Assembly: GCA_945875085.1 (NCBI GenBank)
Contig: CAMCJU010000046.1
Coordinates: 1-6,850 of the forward strand
Direction: 5' to 3'
Source of the DNA: Candidatus Phycorickettsia trachydisci
GTDB lineage: Bacteria; Pseudomonadota; Alphaproteobacteria; Rickettsiales; Rickettsiaceae
Length of the DNA stretch: 6,850 nt
The position numbers were made by a program, and so were the translations under genes. Positions 6,211-6,850 of the stretch are shown here, in pieces. The number at the start of each line of letters is the position of its first letter. Within the stretch, counting starts at the first letter, position 1. Under the pieces are notes generated by a model that was not told where the DNA came from, searched no databases, and worked only from the letters and a program-made list of their open reading frames with translations.

Positions 6211-6244
6211 ATGCGGCAAATTTAATTATTTAATTGGTAATATC

Positions 6245-6817
6245 ATGAAAATTACAGCAAATTCTTTAAAACAAGGTAACGTAATAGTTTACGAAGGCGT
6301 CTGGATTATCACCAAGCCTCCTGAGCATGTTAAGCCAGGCAAGGGTGGTGCTTTTATTCAGCTTGAGCTCAAGGATTTAAAAACTAAAATCAAAACCTCA
6401 AAGCGTATTAAGTCCAAAGATTACGTTGAAAGGGCTTATCTTGAGCAAAAAAAATACCAATATTTGCACGAAGAAAGGGATTTTTTATGGTTCATGGATA
6501 TGGGAAATTTTGAGCAAATTCAGCTTAATAAGAGTGTTATCGATAAAAATGTACAGCAGTTTTTGCAAGATGGTATGATTATTGAGATAGAATTTTTTGA
6601 AAATGACCCAATGAATGTGATTTTGCCATCTACAGTAATACTTCAAATAGAGCAAACTGAGCAGGTTATTAAAGGCTCAACTGCTGCTCCTTCGTATAAG
6701 CCTGCTTTAATGAGCAATGGCATTACTGTAAAAGTTCCTGGATATTTAAATTCTGGTGAAAAAATTATAGTTAAAACGGAAGATGGTTCTTTTGTTGAAA
6801 GGGCAAAGAATAACTAA
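6245..6817 (+). CDS. efp: Translation elongation factor P
   Basis: EF-P binds between the ribosomal P and E sites and relieves stalling at consecutive prolines. The 190-residue length is typical. The three-domain layout is visible: a KOW-like domain I (about 1-64), with the tip loop VKPGKGGAF whose lysine K33 is the usual modification site, OB-fold domain II (about 66-127) and OB-fold domain III (about 129-190). The PROSITE EF-P signature, K-x-A-x4-G-x2-[LIV]-x-V-P-x2-[LIV]-x2-G, is matched exactly at 152-171 (KPALMSNG...VPGYLNSG). ATG at 6245 was chosen over an upstream in-frame TTG at 6188 because MKITANSLKQG aligns with the family N-terminus, the TTG lies inside znuB, and GGTAA sits 4 nt before the ATG. 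A tandem TAATAA ends the gene. A lysine at the tip would suit EpmA-type beta-lysylation, but no modifying enzyme is visible here. Confidence 0.96.
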   Translation: MKITANSLKQGNVIVYEGVWIITKPPEHVKPGKGGAFIQLELKDLKTKIKTSKRIKSKDYVERAYLEQKKYQYLHEERDFLWFMDMGNFEQIQLNKSVIDKNVQQFLQDGMIIEIEFFENDPMNVILPSTVILQIEQTEQVIKGSTAAPSYKPALMSNGITVKVPGYLNSGEKIIVKTEDGSFVERAKNN

Positions 6818-6850
6818 TAAGCTACTTAATAATACATATAAGAGCTCTTC

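Noticed and set aside
6188..6244. TTG start giving EF-P a 19-residue N-terminal extension
   Set aside because: The extension overlaps the znuB 3' end and does not resemble EF-P; the ATG at 6245 gives the normal family N-terminus.
6840..6849. Perfect 10-bp palindrome AAGAGCTCTT after efp
   Set aside because: It has no loop or T-tract to act as a terminator, and the window ends there, so nothing can be concluded.

Overview
The window is a compact, AT-rich stretch of bacterial DNA (by eye well under 45% GC) in which every supported gene lies on the + strand with very short gaps. Three things point to an alphaproteobacterium, probably a reduced-genome or host-associated one of the Rickettsiales/Holosporales type: a gene-transfer-agent (GTA) tail protein of the RcGTA gp15 ('megatron') family, an alphaproteobacterial-style flgB-flgC-fliE cluster, and the low GC. 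The lineage is inferred from gene content and composition; no ribosomal RNA or other taxonomic marker is present.

Layout. (1) Positions 1-2308 hold the C-terminal part of a GTA/phage tail-tip protein. The gene enters from the left edge with its start outside the window. It carries a GTA TIM-barrel-like domain followed by phage-tail domains, but the frame is broken near 1500-1518: the last ~265 residues continue in the +1 frame. (2) A 75-bp intergenic region (2309-2383) has a good sigma70-like promoter with a small inverted repeat over its -35 box. (3) flgB, flgC and fliE (2384-3743) form a tight flagellar rod operon. flgB and flgC overlap by 8 bp, and fliE starts directly after the flgC stop. 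(4) The next genes are housekeeping and run on in the same direction: holA (DNA polymerase III delta), cpoB/ybgF (periplasmic TPR protein), and a znuB-like ABC-3 metal permease. Gaps between them are 4-31 bp, so they are probably co-transcribed, perhaps by read-through from the flagellar operon. (5) efp (elongation factor P) ends the window. It probably has its own promoter inside the 3' end of znuB.

How the genes relate. FlgB and FlgC are proximal-rod subunits, and FliE joins the rod to the MS ring and export gate, so these three together build the base of the flagellar axle. The remaining genes serve unrelated core functions: replication clamp loading, outer-membrane/Tol-linked envelope maintenance, divalent metal uptake and translation of proline-rich stretches. 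The GTA gene is a phage-derived neighbour.

The most notable observations are: FlgC carries what looks like a cleavable Sec signal peptide, which is unexpected for a subunit of the flagellar type III export pathway. FlgB has a 24-residue (72-bp) exact tandem duplication of its N-terminal D0 helix region. The GTA tail gene is split by one apparent frameshift while both halves stay open. No tRNA, rRNA, CRISPR array, insertion sequence or riboswitch was seen. No intergenic stretch exceeds 75 bp.
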